Assembly (NCBI GenBank): GCA_016290515.1
Contig: JAEEUJ010000003.1
Coordinates: 1 to 33,445, forward strand
DNA: 33,445 nt
Source of the DNA: Clostridiaceae bacterium
Lineage (GTDB): Bacteria; Bacillota; Clostridia; Oscillospirales; Acutalibacteraceae
Reading direction: 5' to 3'
Shown here: positions 1 to 7,570 of the stretch, piece after piece
Layout: each line of letters opens with the position of its first letter
Numbering within the stretch: position 1 is the stretch's first letter
Notes under the pieces: generated by a model
The model's input: only the letters and a program-made list of their open reading frames with translations
The model's database searches: none
What the model was told of the DNA's origin: nothing
Translations under genes and position numbers: made by a program

Positions 1-12
1 TGCAGTATTATC

Positions 13-78
13 AACCTTTACTACCCCTCAGTCAGCCTTTGGCTGACAGCTCCCCTGACAAGGGGAGCTTGAAAGGTT
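13..78. repeat. Folded intergenic repeat (MITE/REP-like), three-way junction
   Basis: Two perfect hairpins lie side by side inside a third stem. Hairpin one is GTCAGCC (31-37), loop TTT, GGCTGAC (41-47). Hairpin two is AGCTCCCCT (48-56), loop GACA, AGGGGAGCT (61-69). Outer arms AACCTTT (13-19) and AAAGGTT (72-78) close both. The element carries no ORF. From memory, similar CAGTC..GCTCCCC..GGGGAGC units are scattered between genes in gut clostridial genomes, which suggests a non-autonomous mobile element. Only one copy is in this window, so its repeat status cannot be shown here. Confidence 0.6.
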
Positions 79-116
79 ACGCATTTCAATTACCCGATAA
101 ACTCCGATATGTTTTA

Positions 117-145
117 TTGCCAATGTAAAAATGATATGATATTAT
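117..145 (+). promoter_or_regulatory. Probable sigma-A promoter of the Nudix gene
   Basis: TTGCCA (117-122) and TATTAT (140-145) are separated by 17 nt. Transcription would begin near 152. That excludes the upstream ATG at 150 as the start and leaves a short leader carrying the GTGAGGTGG ribosome binding site of the ATG at 177. Confidence 0.55.
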
Positions 146-176
146 TAAAATGCAAAGAAAATATGTGAGGTGGATT

Positions 177-662
177 ATGGGATATATTGAGGAATTAAGG
201 AAAATTATCGGGCACAGATGTATTTCCCTGACGGGCAGCGTGGTTATCATAAAAGACGGCAAGGGGAGAATACTCCTGCAAAAGAGAACTCACCCGAAGG
301 GCCGTTGGGGCTTGCCGGGCGGACTTATGGAGCTCGGCGAATCGTGTGAGGAAACCGCCGTGCGCGAGGTCCGCGAGGAAACGAGCCTTGATGTTGATAT
401 TGACAGTCTGGAGCTTTTCGGCGTGTATTCGGGAAAGGATTATTTCTGCACGGGCGAGACGGGCGACGAGTGGTACGTAGTTGTAATCGCCTACACCTGC
501 GACAATTACAGCGGTGAGCCGAAAATCAGCGACGGCGAGTCGGAGGAATTACGCTGGTTTTTGCCCGACGAAATCCCCGACAGCCTTGCAAATTCGCACA
601 GGCGGATCATTTGGGACTATATAGGGAAACAGCGGAATTATGACCTGCCTGCCCATTGGTAA
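177..662 (+). CDS. Nudix (MutT-type) hydrolase
   Basis: Nudix enzymes hydrolyse nucleoside diphosphates linked to another group, usually in the cytosol; the substrate here cannot be read from sequence. The Nudix box is visible: GLMELGE, seven residues, then REVREETSL, matching GX5EX7REUXEEXGU except that the final glycine is serine. The protein is 161 aa, typical for a single-domain member. I chose ATG 177 over the in-frame ATG 150 because GAGGTGG sits six bases upstream and because the promoter at 117-145 would start transcription after 150. It is followed by a weak hairpin and a membrane-protein gene in the same direction, which may be co-transcribed. There is no signal peptide. Confidence 0.85.
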   Translation: MGYIEELRKIIGHRCISLTGSVVIIKDGKGRILLQKRTHPKGRWGLPGGLMELGESCEETAVREVREETSLDVDIDSLELFGVYSGKDYFCTGETGDEWYVVVIAYTCDNYSGEPKISDGESEELRWFLPDEIPDSLANSHRRIIWDYIGKQRNYDLPAHW

Positions 663-663
663 A

Positions 664-689
664 GTTAACAGATTGTTAACCCTTTTTTT
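664..689 (+). terminator. AT-rich inverted repeat with T-tract; weak terminator or operator
   Basis: GTTAACA (664-670), spacer GAT and TGTTAAC (674-680) form a perfect inverted repeat directly after the Nudix stop codon, followed by CC and seven T (683-689). The stem is only 7 bp and AT-rich, so termination would be partial at best. The symmetry and position, 52 bp before the next start codon, also suit a dimeric repressor operator. The sequence does not decide between these. Confidence 0.4.
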
Positions 690-731
690 AAAAATAGTGA
701 TAGAATACTCAGCGGCAAAGGATGTGAGAGT

Positions 732-1352
732 ATGAAAATCACTATTTCAGACTGGAAGGGTGCGAAGATTGAAACCGTCAGAAGACTTGGCGTTTCAGTC
801 GGGTCGCTTCTGATTATTCTCGCGATGTCCGTTGTGCTTGCTCCGAAAATAGCGCCGAATTCCGAGCTGTTTGATCAGGTGGGAATGGCTCTTGCAATAG
901 TTGCGCTGTCGCTGCTGCTGTGGCGTTTTCCGTTGGGAACTTACGCTATGGCTCAGATATTTACACTTACTGCCGCCGCAGGCTCAATACTGAAATTCTA
1001 CGATCGTTTCCCCGGGTATGACAGGGTGGTGCATTTTGTCAGCGGAGTTATCTTAGGCTATATAGGCTATACTATAGGTTACTATGTGGTCAGAAAGCTC
1101 GATTTACCCCCGGAACGGTTTGTGATAACACTCATCGCCGGTCTGTTCGCATATTCCTGCGCAGGCTTTTGGGAGATAATTGAGTTTACCACGGACTGCG
1201 TGATGCACATGGGTGTACAGCACAGCAATACGGATACTATGGGAGATATTGTCGCAGGTTTCTTCGGGGGCGCGGCGTTCCAGGTGATTAAATTTATTGA
1301 GCATTATAAGGAATTCAAATTTGACCGCCTCAGAAGTTTCTTTAAGAATTAG
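732..1352 (+). CDS. Polytopic membrane protein, YjdF/DUF2238-like
   Basis: The 206-aa protein has about six hydrophobic segments, for example around residues 20-40, 50-65, 98-120 and 132-155. Polar motifs lie between or beside the helices: YDRVVHF near residue 95, WEIIEF near 148 and SNTDTMGDIVAGFFGG near 165-180. This His, Glu and Asp-Thr-Asp pattern is what I recall for the uncharacterised YjdF (DUF2238) family; no function is established. The start has a modest AAAGGATG/GAGAG region upstream. The stop is TAG, which matters when judging the TAG inside the surface protein further right. Its position behind the Nudix gene suggests, but does not prove, a shared transcript. Confidence 0.6.
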   Translation: MKITISDWKGAKIETVRRLGVSVGSLLIILAMSVVLAPKIAPNSELFDQVGMALAIVALSLLLWRFPLGTYAMAQIFTLTAAAGSILKFYDRFPGYDRVVHFVSGVILGYIGYTIGYYVVRKLDLPPERFVITLIAGLFAYSCAGFWEIIEFTTDCVMHMGVQHSNTDTMGDIVAGFFGGAAFQVIKFIEHYKEFKFDRLRSFFKN

Positions 1353-1360
1353 GCAAAAGC

Positions 1361-1395
1361 AAAGGACAGGAGCAAGCTCCTGTCCTTTATTTTTA
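1361..1395. terminator. Bidirectional intrinsic terminator
   Basis: AAAGGACAGGAG pairs with CTCCTGTCCTTT around loop CAAG (1361-1388), followed by ATTTTTAA. On the other strand the stem is followed by TTTGCTTTTG. It lies between two convergent genes (the YjdF-like gene and lysC) and probably serves both. Confidence 0.85.
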
Positions 1396-1400
1396 ATATC

Positions 1401-2609
1401 TTATTCCTCGGGAAGAAATGCCTTGTGAACGGCGTTGACCGCTCTGTCGGCGTCCTTGGCGTCTATAAGTACGGAAATCTTGATTTCGCTTGTGGAAATC
1501 ATATCGATATTGATATCCTCCTCAAACAGCGCCTCGAACATCTTCGAAGCGGTGCCGGGGTGAGACTCCATACCCGCGCCGACTATGGAAACCTTCGCTA
1601 TGTTGGTGTCGCAGGAAATTGCATCCTCGTCAAGGTCGAAGCTTGAACGGATAGCCTCAACGGCATCCTCGGCGTTTGCCTTGGAAACGGTGAAGGTGAT
1701 GTCCTTCGTGCCGTCTCTGCCGACTGACTGAAGAATTATATCTACGTTAATCTTTCTCTGGGCGAGTTTGCCGAAAAGACGGAACGCAACACCGGGAGTG
1801 TTGGGCATACCGGTTACCGAAATTCTTGCGACGTCCGTATCCTTCGCAACGCCTCTGACAAGCATTTTTTCCATTTTTGAACCATCCTTTACTATTGTAC
1901 CCGAAGCCTTGTTAAGACTTGAAAGCACTTCTATTTCAACGTTGTATTTCTTAGCCATTTCAACCGAGCGGGTGTTTAATACCTGCGCGCCGAGCGTTGC
2001 CAGCTCGAGCATCTCGTCGTAGGTGATTTCGGGAAGCTTTCTCGCGCCCTCAACCTTACGGGGATCAGCCGTATATACGCCCTCGACGTCGGTATAAATC
2101 TGACAGCGGTCCGCGTGAAGCGCCGCGGCTATTGCAACCGCGCTCGTGTCGCTGCCGCCCCTGCCCAGAGTGGTCAGGTCATCGTATTTGTTGATGCCTT
2201 GGAAGCCCGCAACAACTACGATATTACGTTTATCAAGCTCGGCCTTCATTCTGTCGGCCTTAATCGACTTGATTCTCGCCGTGCCGTAGGTCGAGGTCGT
2301 ATTGAAGCCCGCCTGCCAGCCGAGAAGCGAAACGACGGGACAGCCGATTTTCTCGATAGCCATAGCAAGAAGCGCTACCGACATCTGCTCGCCCGCGGTG
2401 AGAAGCATATCCATCTCACGCTTGGAGTGTTTGGAATTCAGTTCAAACGCCTTTTCGATAAGGTCGTCGGTTGTGTCGCCCTGAGCGGACACTACGACGA
2501 TAACGTCGTTACCCTGACGGTAGGTGTCCGTTACGATGGACGCAACGTTCATCACTCTTTCGGCGTTGGCTACGGAGCTGCCGCCGAATTTCTGTACAAT
2601 CAATGCCAT
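1401..2609 (-). CDS. lysC: Aspartate kinase
   Basis: This enzyme phosphorylates L-aspartate to 4-phospho-L-aspartate, the first committed step to lysine, methionine and threonine. The N-terminus carries the kinase motif KFGGSSV (residues 7-13), and TLGRGGSDTSAVAIA is the amino-acid-kinase active-site signature. The C-terminal part, from about residue 265, has two ACT regulatory domains (GMPNTPGVAFRLFGKLA and VSIVGAGMESHPGTASKMF), so feedback inhibition by an end-product amino acid is expected. Its 402 aa fit the monofunctional Bacillus/Clostridium type. GGAGG precedes the ATG by seven bases. It lies 28 nt downstream of hom on the same strand and almost certainly shares its mRNA. Confidence 0.95.
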   Translation of the reverse strand: MALIVQKFGGSSVANAERVMNVASIVTDTYRQGNDVIVVVSAQGDTTDDLIEKAFELNSKHSKREMDMLLTAGEQMSVALLAMAIEKIGCPVVSLLGWQAGFNTTSTYGTARIKSIKADRMKAELDKRNIVVVAGFQGINKYDDLTTLGRGGSDTSAVAIAAALHADRCQIYTDVEGVYTADPRKVEGARKLPEITYDEMLELATLGAQVLNTRSVEMAKKYNVEIEVLSSLNKASGTIVKDGSKMEKMLVRGVAKDTDVARISVTGMPNTPGVAFRLFGKLAQRKINVDIILQSVGRDGTKDITFTVSKANAEDAVEAIRSSFDLDEDAISCDTNIAKVSIVGAGMESHPGTASKMFEALFEEDINIDMISTSEIKISVLIDAKDADRAVNAVHKAFLPEE

Positions 2610-2637
2610 ATTTTGCCTCCGTTAGCAAATTTGTTTA

Positions 2638-3876
2638 TCAATAATCCGTTACTCTGATGATTGAAAGGGGAGTAATCATATCGAGCTTTGCAAGCTTTTC
2701 GCGAAGCACGCCCTCTTTGTCGGTGTCGGTTACGAACGCGAACTCGTCATGGGGAGCGTTACGTCTGTAAAGCACGGTAATCTCGCCGAACTGCTCGGCA
2801 GCCTTTTCGAGCGCCAGAGCCTTGTCCTGTGCACTTGCGCGGATATAAAGCGCGTTCTCCATCTGAAGATAATCGTAAATATAACCCGGCTCGCTGTCGC
2901 CCCAGCCGAAAATCTTCTTGCGGTTGGCGTGCTTGGCGCAGTCGATAACGTCGGCAACAACCGCGCTTGCGGTCGGGAGCTTGCCAGCGCCCTTGCCGTA
3001 GAATACAACGTCGCCGATAGCGTCGCCGCGGACAAGAATCGCATTAAATACGTCGTGAACGTTACCCAGCTGGCTGAAGCTCTTGACGATACAGGGGCTT
3101 ACCATAGCGCAAATCTGGCTGTCGCTGACGCGGCAGGCTCTGCCGAGAAGCTTGATTACCGCGTTGTATGAGTTAACGTATTCAACGTCGGCAAGCGTTA
3201 TCTTGGTAATGCCTTCGGTATGAATCTCGTCGGGATATACGTGCTTTCCGAAGCACAAAGAAGCGAGTATGCAGATCTTTCTGCAAGCGTCAAAGCCCTC
3301 GATATCGGCCGTCGGGTCCTTTTCGGCGTAACCGTTGTCCTGAGCGAGCTTAAGCGCGTCGTCGAAGCTCATACTCTCCTCTATCATTTTAGTCAGAATG
3401 AAATTAGTTGTTCCGTTGAGTATGCCTGCTATCTCGTCAATCTCGTTTGCGGCGAGACACTGGGTTATGGGTCTTATAATCGGAACGCCGCCGCCGACGG
3501 AAGCTTCGAACAGGAAGTTTACGTTATTCTGCTCGGCAAGGCTTAACAGCTCGTAGCCCTTAGTGGCAACAAGCTCCTTATTTGAGGAAACAACGCTCTT
3601 GCCCGCCTTAAGGCAGCTTGAAACGAATTCAAACGCGGGGTGAAGTCCGCCCATGGTCTCGACTACGATTTTAACCTCGTCGTCGTTGAGAATTACGTTA
3701 AAGTCCTTGACAAACTTGTCCGCATTCGGATCGTCGGGAAAATCGCGGATGTCAAGTATATATTTAAGGTCAAGCTCAGGCTGTCCGCAGCGCTTGATTA
3801 TACTGTCGTGATTTTTAAGGAAGACCTCGACTACGCCCGAGCCGACGGTACCGTAACCCATAACAGCTATTTTCAT
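2638..3876 (-). CDS. hom: Homoserine dehydrogenase
   Basis: This enzyme reduces aspartate semialdehyde to homoserine with NAD(P)H, at the branch to threonine and methionine. It has the N-terminal Rossmann motif GYGTVGSG (residues 7-14), the substrate-domain motifs GGGVPIIRPI and NGTTNFILTKM, and the signature EKDPTADIEGFDACRK. The last 80 or so residues resemble a C-terminal ACT domain, as in other 400-430 aa Gram-positive enzymes. AGGACGTGA lies just upstream of the ATG. It is first in a two-gene hom-lysC unit. The upstream gap is too short for a T-box leader and I see no riboswitch, so regulation may act on the enzymes. Confidence 0.95.
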   Translation of the reverse strand: MKIAVMGYGTVGSGVVEVFLKNHDSIIKRCGQPELDLKYILDIRDFPDDPNADKFVKDFNVILNDDEVKIVVETMGGLHPAFEFVSSCLKAGKSVVSSNKELVATKGYELLSLAEQNNVNFLFEASVGGGVPIIRPITQCLAANEIDEIAGILNGTTNFILTKMIEESMSFDDALKLAQDNGYAEKDPTADIEGFDACRKICILASLCFGKHVYPDEIHTEGITKITLADVEYVNSYNAVIKLLGRACRVSDSQICAMVSPCIVKSFSQLGNVHDVFNAILVRGDAIGDVVFYGKGAGKLPTASAVVADVIDCAKHANRKKIFGWGDSEPGYIYDYLQMENALYIRASAQDKALALEKAAEQFGEITVLYRRNAPHDEFAFVTDTDKEGVLREKLAKLDMITPLSIIRVTDY

Positions 3877-4056
3877 GGTTTCACGTCCTATACTTAAAAT
3901 AATACAGATAACAGTTTAACATAATTTTCGCAAATAATAAAGTATAAAACTATAAAAATGTAAAATTTCTATAAATGTTAACATTATTTATTGTATAAGT
4001 GAAAAAAATAGTATAAAATGTATATAATACAGCAAATTTCCGCGGGAGATACAGTG
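3877..4056. promoter_or_regulatory. AT-rich divergent promoter region
   Basis: The 180-bp gap separates divergent hom and the AI-2E-family gene and is very AT-rich. On the plus strand TATAAT (4023-4028) has only a poor -35 (TGAAAA, 4000-4005), but it would place the transcript start near 4035, just before the GGGAG ribosome binding site. On the minus strand a TTGCGA element exists with no clear -10. No regulator site could be assigned. Confidence 0.35.
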
Positions 4057-5277
4057 ATGGACTCAATAACAAAGAGAAAAAATTTTATAATTGACGTTGT
4101 CTATTTCGTACTGCTTATAGGACTGTTTTATCTGTTCTTTAAGTATGCTTTCGGCGTGTGTCTGCCCTTCATTTTCGCTGTATTTATTGCAACTGTACTG
4201 CAGAAGCCTGTTAACGCCATTGTCAGAAAGACGAAGGGAAAGTTCAGAGGCTTCATTTCGGCGTTGCTGGCTATATTCTGCTTTGTAATACTCGGCTCGC
4301 TGGCGGTATTGCTCATTGTACGACTTATCACCGAGCTTAAGTCATTCTGGGATTTCATTATGCTCAAGCTCGAGAACACGGAGCTGTTCATAACTCAGGT
4401 TTCCGAATGGATCAACACGCGGCTTGTCAGACTGCCCGAGAGCCTGAGAATGAGTTTAAGCGGATACGTTGAGAATTTCCTTTCGGGCCTTCTCGGCAGT
4501 GCCGAGGAAACGGCTGAGGTTACAGTTGAGAAAACGCAGAGCTTCGATCTGTCGATCCTCGCTTCTCCGCTGAGCGCCGTATGGGGCACTGCAAAGCAGA
4601 TACCCATGGTTGCAGTAGGTCTGCTCGTAGCGATTGTTTCGTGCTGCTTCCTTACCGCCGATTACAAATCCTTCAAGGAGCTTGTTATAAGAATTGCGGG
4701 CGAACGCAATTCGGTTAAGCTTGTAGCCGCCAAGAGAATACTTTTCTCAACCGTTGCGAAGGTCGGCAAGGCATATTTCATACTCATCTGCATCACCTTT
4801 ACGGAAATGCTGTTGGGCTTGGGTGCGCTCAAGCTCTTCGGCCTTTACAAGGGCGGATATATTTTCGCAATTTCGCTTATCACCGCATTAGTTGACATTT
4901 TTCCCGTGCTCGGAACGGGTACAATACTCGTACCGTGGGGCATATATTCGCTTGTTACGGGCAACATAGGCTTCGGCATAGGAATACTTGTGCTCTATGC
5001 GGTCATTACGGTTATCAGACAGGCTGTTGAGCCCAAGCTCGTTGCCGATCAGCTCGGTCTGCCCGCGTATGTCACGATAGTCGCGATGTATATCGGAACA
5101 CAGCTGTTCGGCTTTATCGGACTGTTCCTGCTGCCGATAAGCATTATGCTTCTCAAGGTGCTTAACGACGAGGGAATAATCAGCATTTTCAGGCGCACAG
5201 ACGTAAGCGTTGAGCAGATTAACGCCGAGGTCGAGGAAAAACTTCACCCCACCGGGAAGCAGGAGGACGGCAAATGA
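4057..5277 (+). CDS. AI-2E/PerM/YtvI-family membrane protein
   Basis: A 406-aa integral membrane protein with about eight hydrophobic segments: an N-terminal pair, a soluble stretch of roughly 100 residues, then a C-terminal cluster. The cluster contains the family-typical segment DIFPVLGTGTILVPWG and a later VEPKLVADQLGLP motif. Members are proposed exporters of autoinducer-2 or ion/solute exchangers, but most, including the clostridial YtvI-like group, have no proven substrate. I moved the start from ATG 4018 to ATG 4057 because GGGAG lies eight bases upstream and the likely -10 box overlaps the earlier codon region. The stop overlaps the next gene as ATGA, implying translational coupling to the phosphatase. 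Confidence 0.85.
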   Translation: MDSITKRKNFIIDVVYFVLLIGLFYLFFKYAFGVCLPFIFAVFIATVLQKPVNAIVRKTKGKFRGFISALLAIFCFVILGSLAVLLIVRLITELKSFWDFIMLKLENTELFITQVSEWINTRLVRLPESLRMSLSGYVENFLSGLLGSAEETAEVTVEKTQSFDLSILASPLSAVWGTAKQIPMVAVGLLVAIVSCCFLTADYKSFKELVIRIAGERNSVKLVAAKRILFSTVAKVGKAYFILICITFTEMLLGLGALKLFGLYKGGYIFAISLITALVDIFPVLGTGTILVPWGIYSLVTGNIGFGIGILVLYAVITVIRQAVEPKLVADQLGLPAYVTIVAMYIGTQLFGFIGLFLLPISIMLLKVLNDEGIISIFRRTDVSVEQINAEVEEKLHPTGKQEDGK

Positions 5278-6017
5278 TAGATATACACTGCCACATTCTG
5301 CCCAATATGGACGACGGCTCCGACAGTCTTGAGGAGTCGCTCAATATGATAAGAGTTGCGCAGAAAAATGATACCAATGTAATAATTGCGACACCGCACT
5401 TTTATAAATACGACTCGATTGACGAATTTGTTTACGAGCGCGACGAGAAAGCTCTGTTGCTCAATAATGCAGCAAAGGAGCTCGGCTATAACGTTTCGGT
5501 CGCCTGCGGAGCCGAGGTTTTTCTTGACCCGAGGATTTTTACGGCGGACAATCTCGACGAACTGACGCTCAACGGCAGTAAATATCTGCTATGTGAGTTC
5601 ACGCTCAAGCCCTTTGAGAACGAAAAGGCGGTTATCTATTGCGAGGAACTTGTGTCGAGAGGTTACGTACCGATTATAGCGCATCCCGAGAGATACATAA
5701 ATTTTCTCAATGACCCGACAGTTGTCAACGACCTGTGGGATATGGGCTGTAAATTTCAGGTCAACGCTTCAGGCCTTGCAGGTCACGGCGGAGAGAGGAT
5801 GCAGGATTTTGCCTGCGAGCTTATAAAGCGCGGGTTCTGCGTCGCAATCGGCACGGACGCTCATTCGTCAAATCTGAGGAACAACCGTATTCTTGATAAG
5901 ACAGACGAATTTCCCGAGGAAATTACGAAAGAGGATATTGAGGAGCAGCTGAACGCCAATCCGCTTCGCATTCTCAAAAAGGAAGATTTGCCCGAAAAAG
6001 AGGTCGAATACTTCTGA
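5274..6017 (+). CDS. PHP-domain protein-tyrosine phosphatase, YwqE/CpsB type
   Basis: Members of this family are metal-dependent phosphatases that dephosphorylate bacterial tyrosine kinases and control capsule or exopolysaccharide assembly. The metal-binding residues can be placed: H5 and H7 in IHCHILP, D13/D14, H42 in ATPHF, E81 in GAEVF, H137 in HPER, and D195 with H197 in GTDAHS. The length of 247 aa fits. It is a cytosolic enzyme with no signal sequence. It overlaps the upstream membrane-protein gene by four bases, so the two are co-translated. No tyrosine kinase, chain-length protein or glycosyltransferase gene is in the window, which is unusual because the family is usually encoded in capsule loci. 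Confidence 0.88.
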   Translation: MIDIHCHILPNMDDGSDSLEESLNMIRVAQKNDTNVIIATPHFYKYDSIDEFVYERDEKALLLNNAAKELGYNVSVACGAEVFLDPRIFTADNLDELTLNGSKYLLCEFTLKPFENEKAVIYCEELVSRGYVPIIAHPERYINFLNDPTVVNDLWDMGCKFQVNASGLAGHGGERMQDFACELIKRGFCVAIGTDAHSSNLRNNRILDKTDEFPEEITKEDIEEQLNANPLRILKKEDLPEKEVEYF

Positions 6018-6053
6018 TAAACGCTATACAATATTATATATAGGCTTATACAG

Positions 6054-6099
6054 AGTCGGAAAACCGCAGATTTTTGCGTTTTTCCGACTTTGACATTTT
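6054..6099 (+). terminator. Probable intrinsic terminator after the phosphatase gene
   Basis: A long stem pairs AGTCGGAAAACCGC (6054-6067) with GCGTTTTTCCGACT (6076-6089), with one mismatch and an AGATTTTT loop. The tail is an interrupted T-tract (TTGACATTTT). It separates the phosphatase transcript from the ribosomal superoperon. Confidence 0.65.
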
Positions 6100-6202
6100 A
6101 CTGAATATTGTGCAAAAACACAAAATATAGTGGTTACTCTGAAGGGGTTGCATATTTTCAAAAAGTTTTTGCATTTTTACCGAATTTTTTTTGAAAAAAT
6201 TG

Positions 6203-6231
6203 TTGCAATTACCAAAATTGTGTGATACAAT
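6203..6231 (+). promoter_or_regulatory. Main promoter of the S10-spc-alpha superoperon
   Basis: TTGCAA (6203-6208) and TACAAT (6226-6231) are spaced by exactly 17 nt, close to the sigma-A consensus. An AT-rich stretch with T8 and A6 runs lies upstream (6184-6199), which could act as an UP element. The predicted start is near 6238, leaving a leader of about 290 nt before rpsJ. Confidence 0.75.
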
Positions 6232-6237
6232 CTTCCA

Positions 6238-6529
6238 GCATATTGCGCTAATGGGATTACTGCGCCCATTCGCAATATTATGATATGCGATGATGCGGCA
6301 GGTGGCTGCACTTTGATGCAGGGAATTGTCGCGGAGTATGTCCGATTACAAACCGGGCGAAACGATATGTGTCACGCCGGCAGACGCGTACCCCAACTGC
6401 GCGCCGAACGACAGACACAGTGTGCTTTTTGAGCGTCCGAATTATTTCGGATTTTTATAATGCGCGGGTGAGAAACGCCCGGCAGGGTTGCAACAAAAAG
6501 CATTGCCCAAATTTAAGGAGGCAAAACAA
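6238..6529 (+). ncRNA. Structured 5' leader of the S10 operon (candidate cis-regulatory RNA)
   Basis: This is the only gene-free stretch near 300 nt. It begins with a strong hairpin: ATATTGCG (6240-6247) pairs with CGCAATAT (6271-6278), and inside it AATGGG (6250-6255) pairs with CCCATT (6265-6270). Further on, TGTGTC (6368-6373) can pair with GACACA (6414-6419) around a GC-rich core. Then comes a terminator-like hairpin (6436-6456), and CGGG/CCCG pairing near 6465-6481 just before the ribosome binding site. In E. coli the S10 leader is the target of L4 autoregulation. I also recall a Clostridia-specific S10-leader RNA motif, but cannot confirm a match here. Confidence 0.6.
6436..6456 (+). 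terminator. Candidate attenuator hairpin in the S10 leader
   Basis: TCCGAA (6436-6441), loop TTAT and TTCGGA (6446-6451) are followed immediately by five T. It lies inside the leader about 75 bases before rpsJ, where termination would switch off the whole operon, so it is more likely conditional than constitutive. The stem is only 6 bp, so it would be weak on its own. Confidence 0.5.
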
Positions 6530-6844
6530 ATGGCAGCAGCAAAAGGCAAAAAGATCAGAATCAGACTCAAGGGCTACGATCACAATATCGTAGACAAGGC
6601 GGCAGAGAAGATCGTTGAGACCGCTAAGCGCACAGGCGCTCAGGTATCCGGTCCCGTTCCGCTTCCCACGGAGAAGGAAGTAGTTACCATTCTTCGTGCT
6701 GTTCACAAGTACAAGGATTCCCGTGAACAGTTTGAGCAGAGAACTCACAAAAGGCTTATCGACATCTTAAGACCCTCAAACAAAACTGTTGAGGCTCTTA
6801 CCAGTCTTGAGCTTCCCGCAGGCGTTGAAGTAGAGATTAAATAA
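6530..6844 (+). CDS. rpsJ: 30S ribosomal protein S10
   Basis: S10 sits in the head of the small subunit and, as NusE, also takes part in transcription antitermination with NusB. The protein is 104 aa and shows typical sequence: [20 protein letters not shown] at the N-terminus, [16 protein letters not shown] in the middle, and [14 protein letters not shown] towards the end. I start it at ATG 6530, 14 codons inside the longer open frame, because AAGGAGG (6515-6521) lies eight bases upstream and family members begin here. It is first in the superoperon and is followed by a 69-nt gap with a small hairpin before rplC. Confidence 0.97.
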   Translation: MAAAKGKKIRIRLKGYDHNIVDKAAEKIVETAKRTGAQVSGPVPLPTEKEVVTILRAVHKYKDSREQFEQRTHKRLIDILRPSNKTVEALTSLELPAGVEVEIK

Positions 6845-6864
6845 TTGAAGCTTTACGCTTACAG

Positions 6865-6898
6865 GTCAAGTTGGCAAAACGCCAACCAATAATCTGAC
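6865..6898 (+). other. Hairpin in the rpsJ-rplC gap
   Basis: GTTGGC (6870-6875), loop AAAAC and GCCAAC (6881-6886) form a 6-bp stem. Outer GTCA (6865-6868) and TGAC (6895-6898) could extend it. There is no T-tract, so it is not a terminator. It may be an RNA-processing or stability element, since most other gaps in this part of the operon are under 30 nt. Confidence 0.4.
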
Positions 6899-6913
6899 AG
6901 GAGGAAATACAAA

Positions 6914-7552
6914 ATGAAAAAAGGTCTTATCGCAAAGAAAATCGGTATGACACAGCTTTTCGACGACAACGGCAAGGTTATCCCCGTAACAGTCGTAGAA
7001 GCAGGTCCGTGCACGGTAGTACAGAAGAAGACCGTTGAGACAGACGGTTACGAGGCAATTCAGGTAGGCTTCGGTGACGTTAAGGTTACCAGAGTCAACA
7101 AGCCTGAGGCAGGCCACTTCAAGAAGGCTGACGTTGCACCGCAGAAGGTACTCAAGGAATTCAGACTTGAGGACATGAGCAATTATAACGTAGGCGACAC
7201 ACTCAAAGCTGACGTGTTTGCAGTAGGCGACAGAGTTGACGTAGTCGGCACATCAAAGGGTAAGGGAACCGCAGGTTCAATCAAGAGATGGAACTTCTCG
7301 AGACTTAAAGAGTCTCACGGTACCGGCCCCGTCGGCAGACACGCAGGTTCGCTGGGTGCTTGTTCGGATCCGTCAAGAGTTTACAAGGGAAAGAAGCTCG
7401 CCGGCCACCTCGGTTCGGAAAGAGTTACAATCCAGAACCTTGACGTAGTAAAGGTTGACGCTGAGAACAACCTCATCGCTATCAAGGGCGCCATCCCCGG
7501 CCCCAAGGGCGGCATCGTAGTTCTCGCAGACACAGTTAAGTGCAGTAAGTGA
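6914..7552 (+). CDS. rplC: 50S ribosomal protein L3
   Basis: L3 is an early-assembly protein of the large subunit whose extended loop reaches toward the peptidyl-transferase centre. The protein is 212 aa, the usual bacterial size. It opens with [17 protein letters not shown] and carries the central basic loop with [20 protein letters not shown] followed by [15 protein letters not shown]. The C-terminus [18 protein letters not shown] is typical. The ribosome binding site GGAGG precedes ATG 6914. In this order it sits between rpsJ and rplD, as in nearly all bacterial S10 operons. It ends with TGA, 18 nt before rplD. Confidence 0.97.
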   Translation: MKKGLIAKKIGMTQLFDDNGKVIPVTVVEAGPCTVVQKKTVETDGYEAIQVGFGDVKVTRVNKPEAGHFKKADVAPQKVLKEFRLEDMSNYNVGDTLKADVFAVGDRVDVVGTSKGKGTAGSIKRWNFSRLKESHGTGPVGRHAGSLGACSDPSRVYKGKKLAGHLGSERVTIQNLDVVKVDAENNLIAIKGAIPGPKGGIVVLADTVKCSK

Positions 7553-7570
7553 GAAAGGAGTGCTTGAATA

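Noticed and set aside
2115-3897. Plus-strand open frames opposite lysC and hom
   Set aside because: They are shadows of strongly recognisable minus-strand genes and lack ribosome binding sites and family features.
3877-4017. T-box or amino-acid riboswitch upstream of hom
   Set aside because: The gap is only about 140 nt to the divergent gene, AT-rich and without a terminator hairpin or T-box-like sequence.
6090-6120. TTGACA at 6090-6095 as a second promoter for the ribosomal operon
   Set aside because: No -10 box lies at 16-18 nt; the bases there read CAAAAA. The hexamer is part of the tail of the preceding terminator.
6369-6593. Small ORF in the S10 leader overlapping rpsJ
   Set aside because: It lacks a good ribosome binding site, runs through the leader hairpins into rpsJ in another frame, and its product is Arg/Thr-rich without recognisable features. 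I see no convincing leader peptide.
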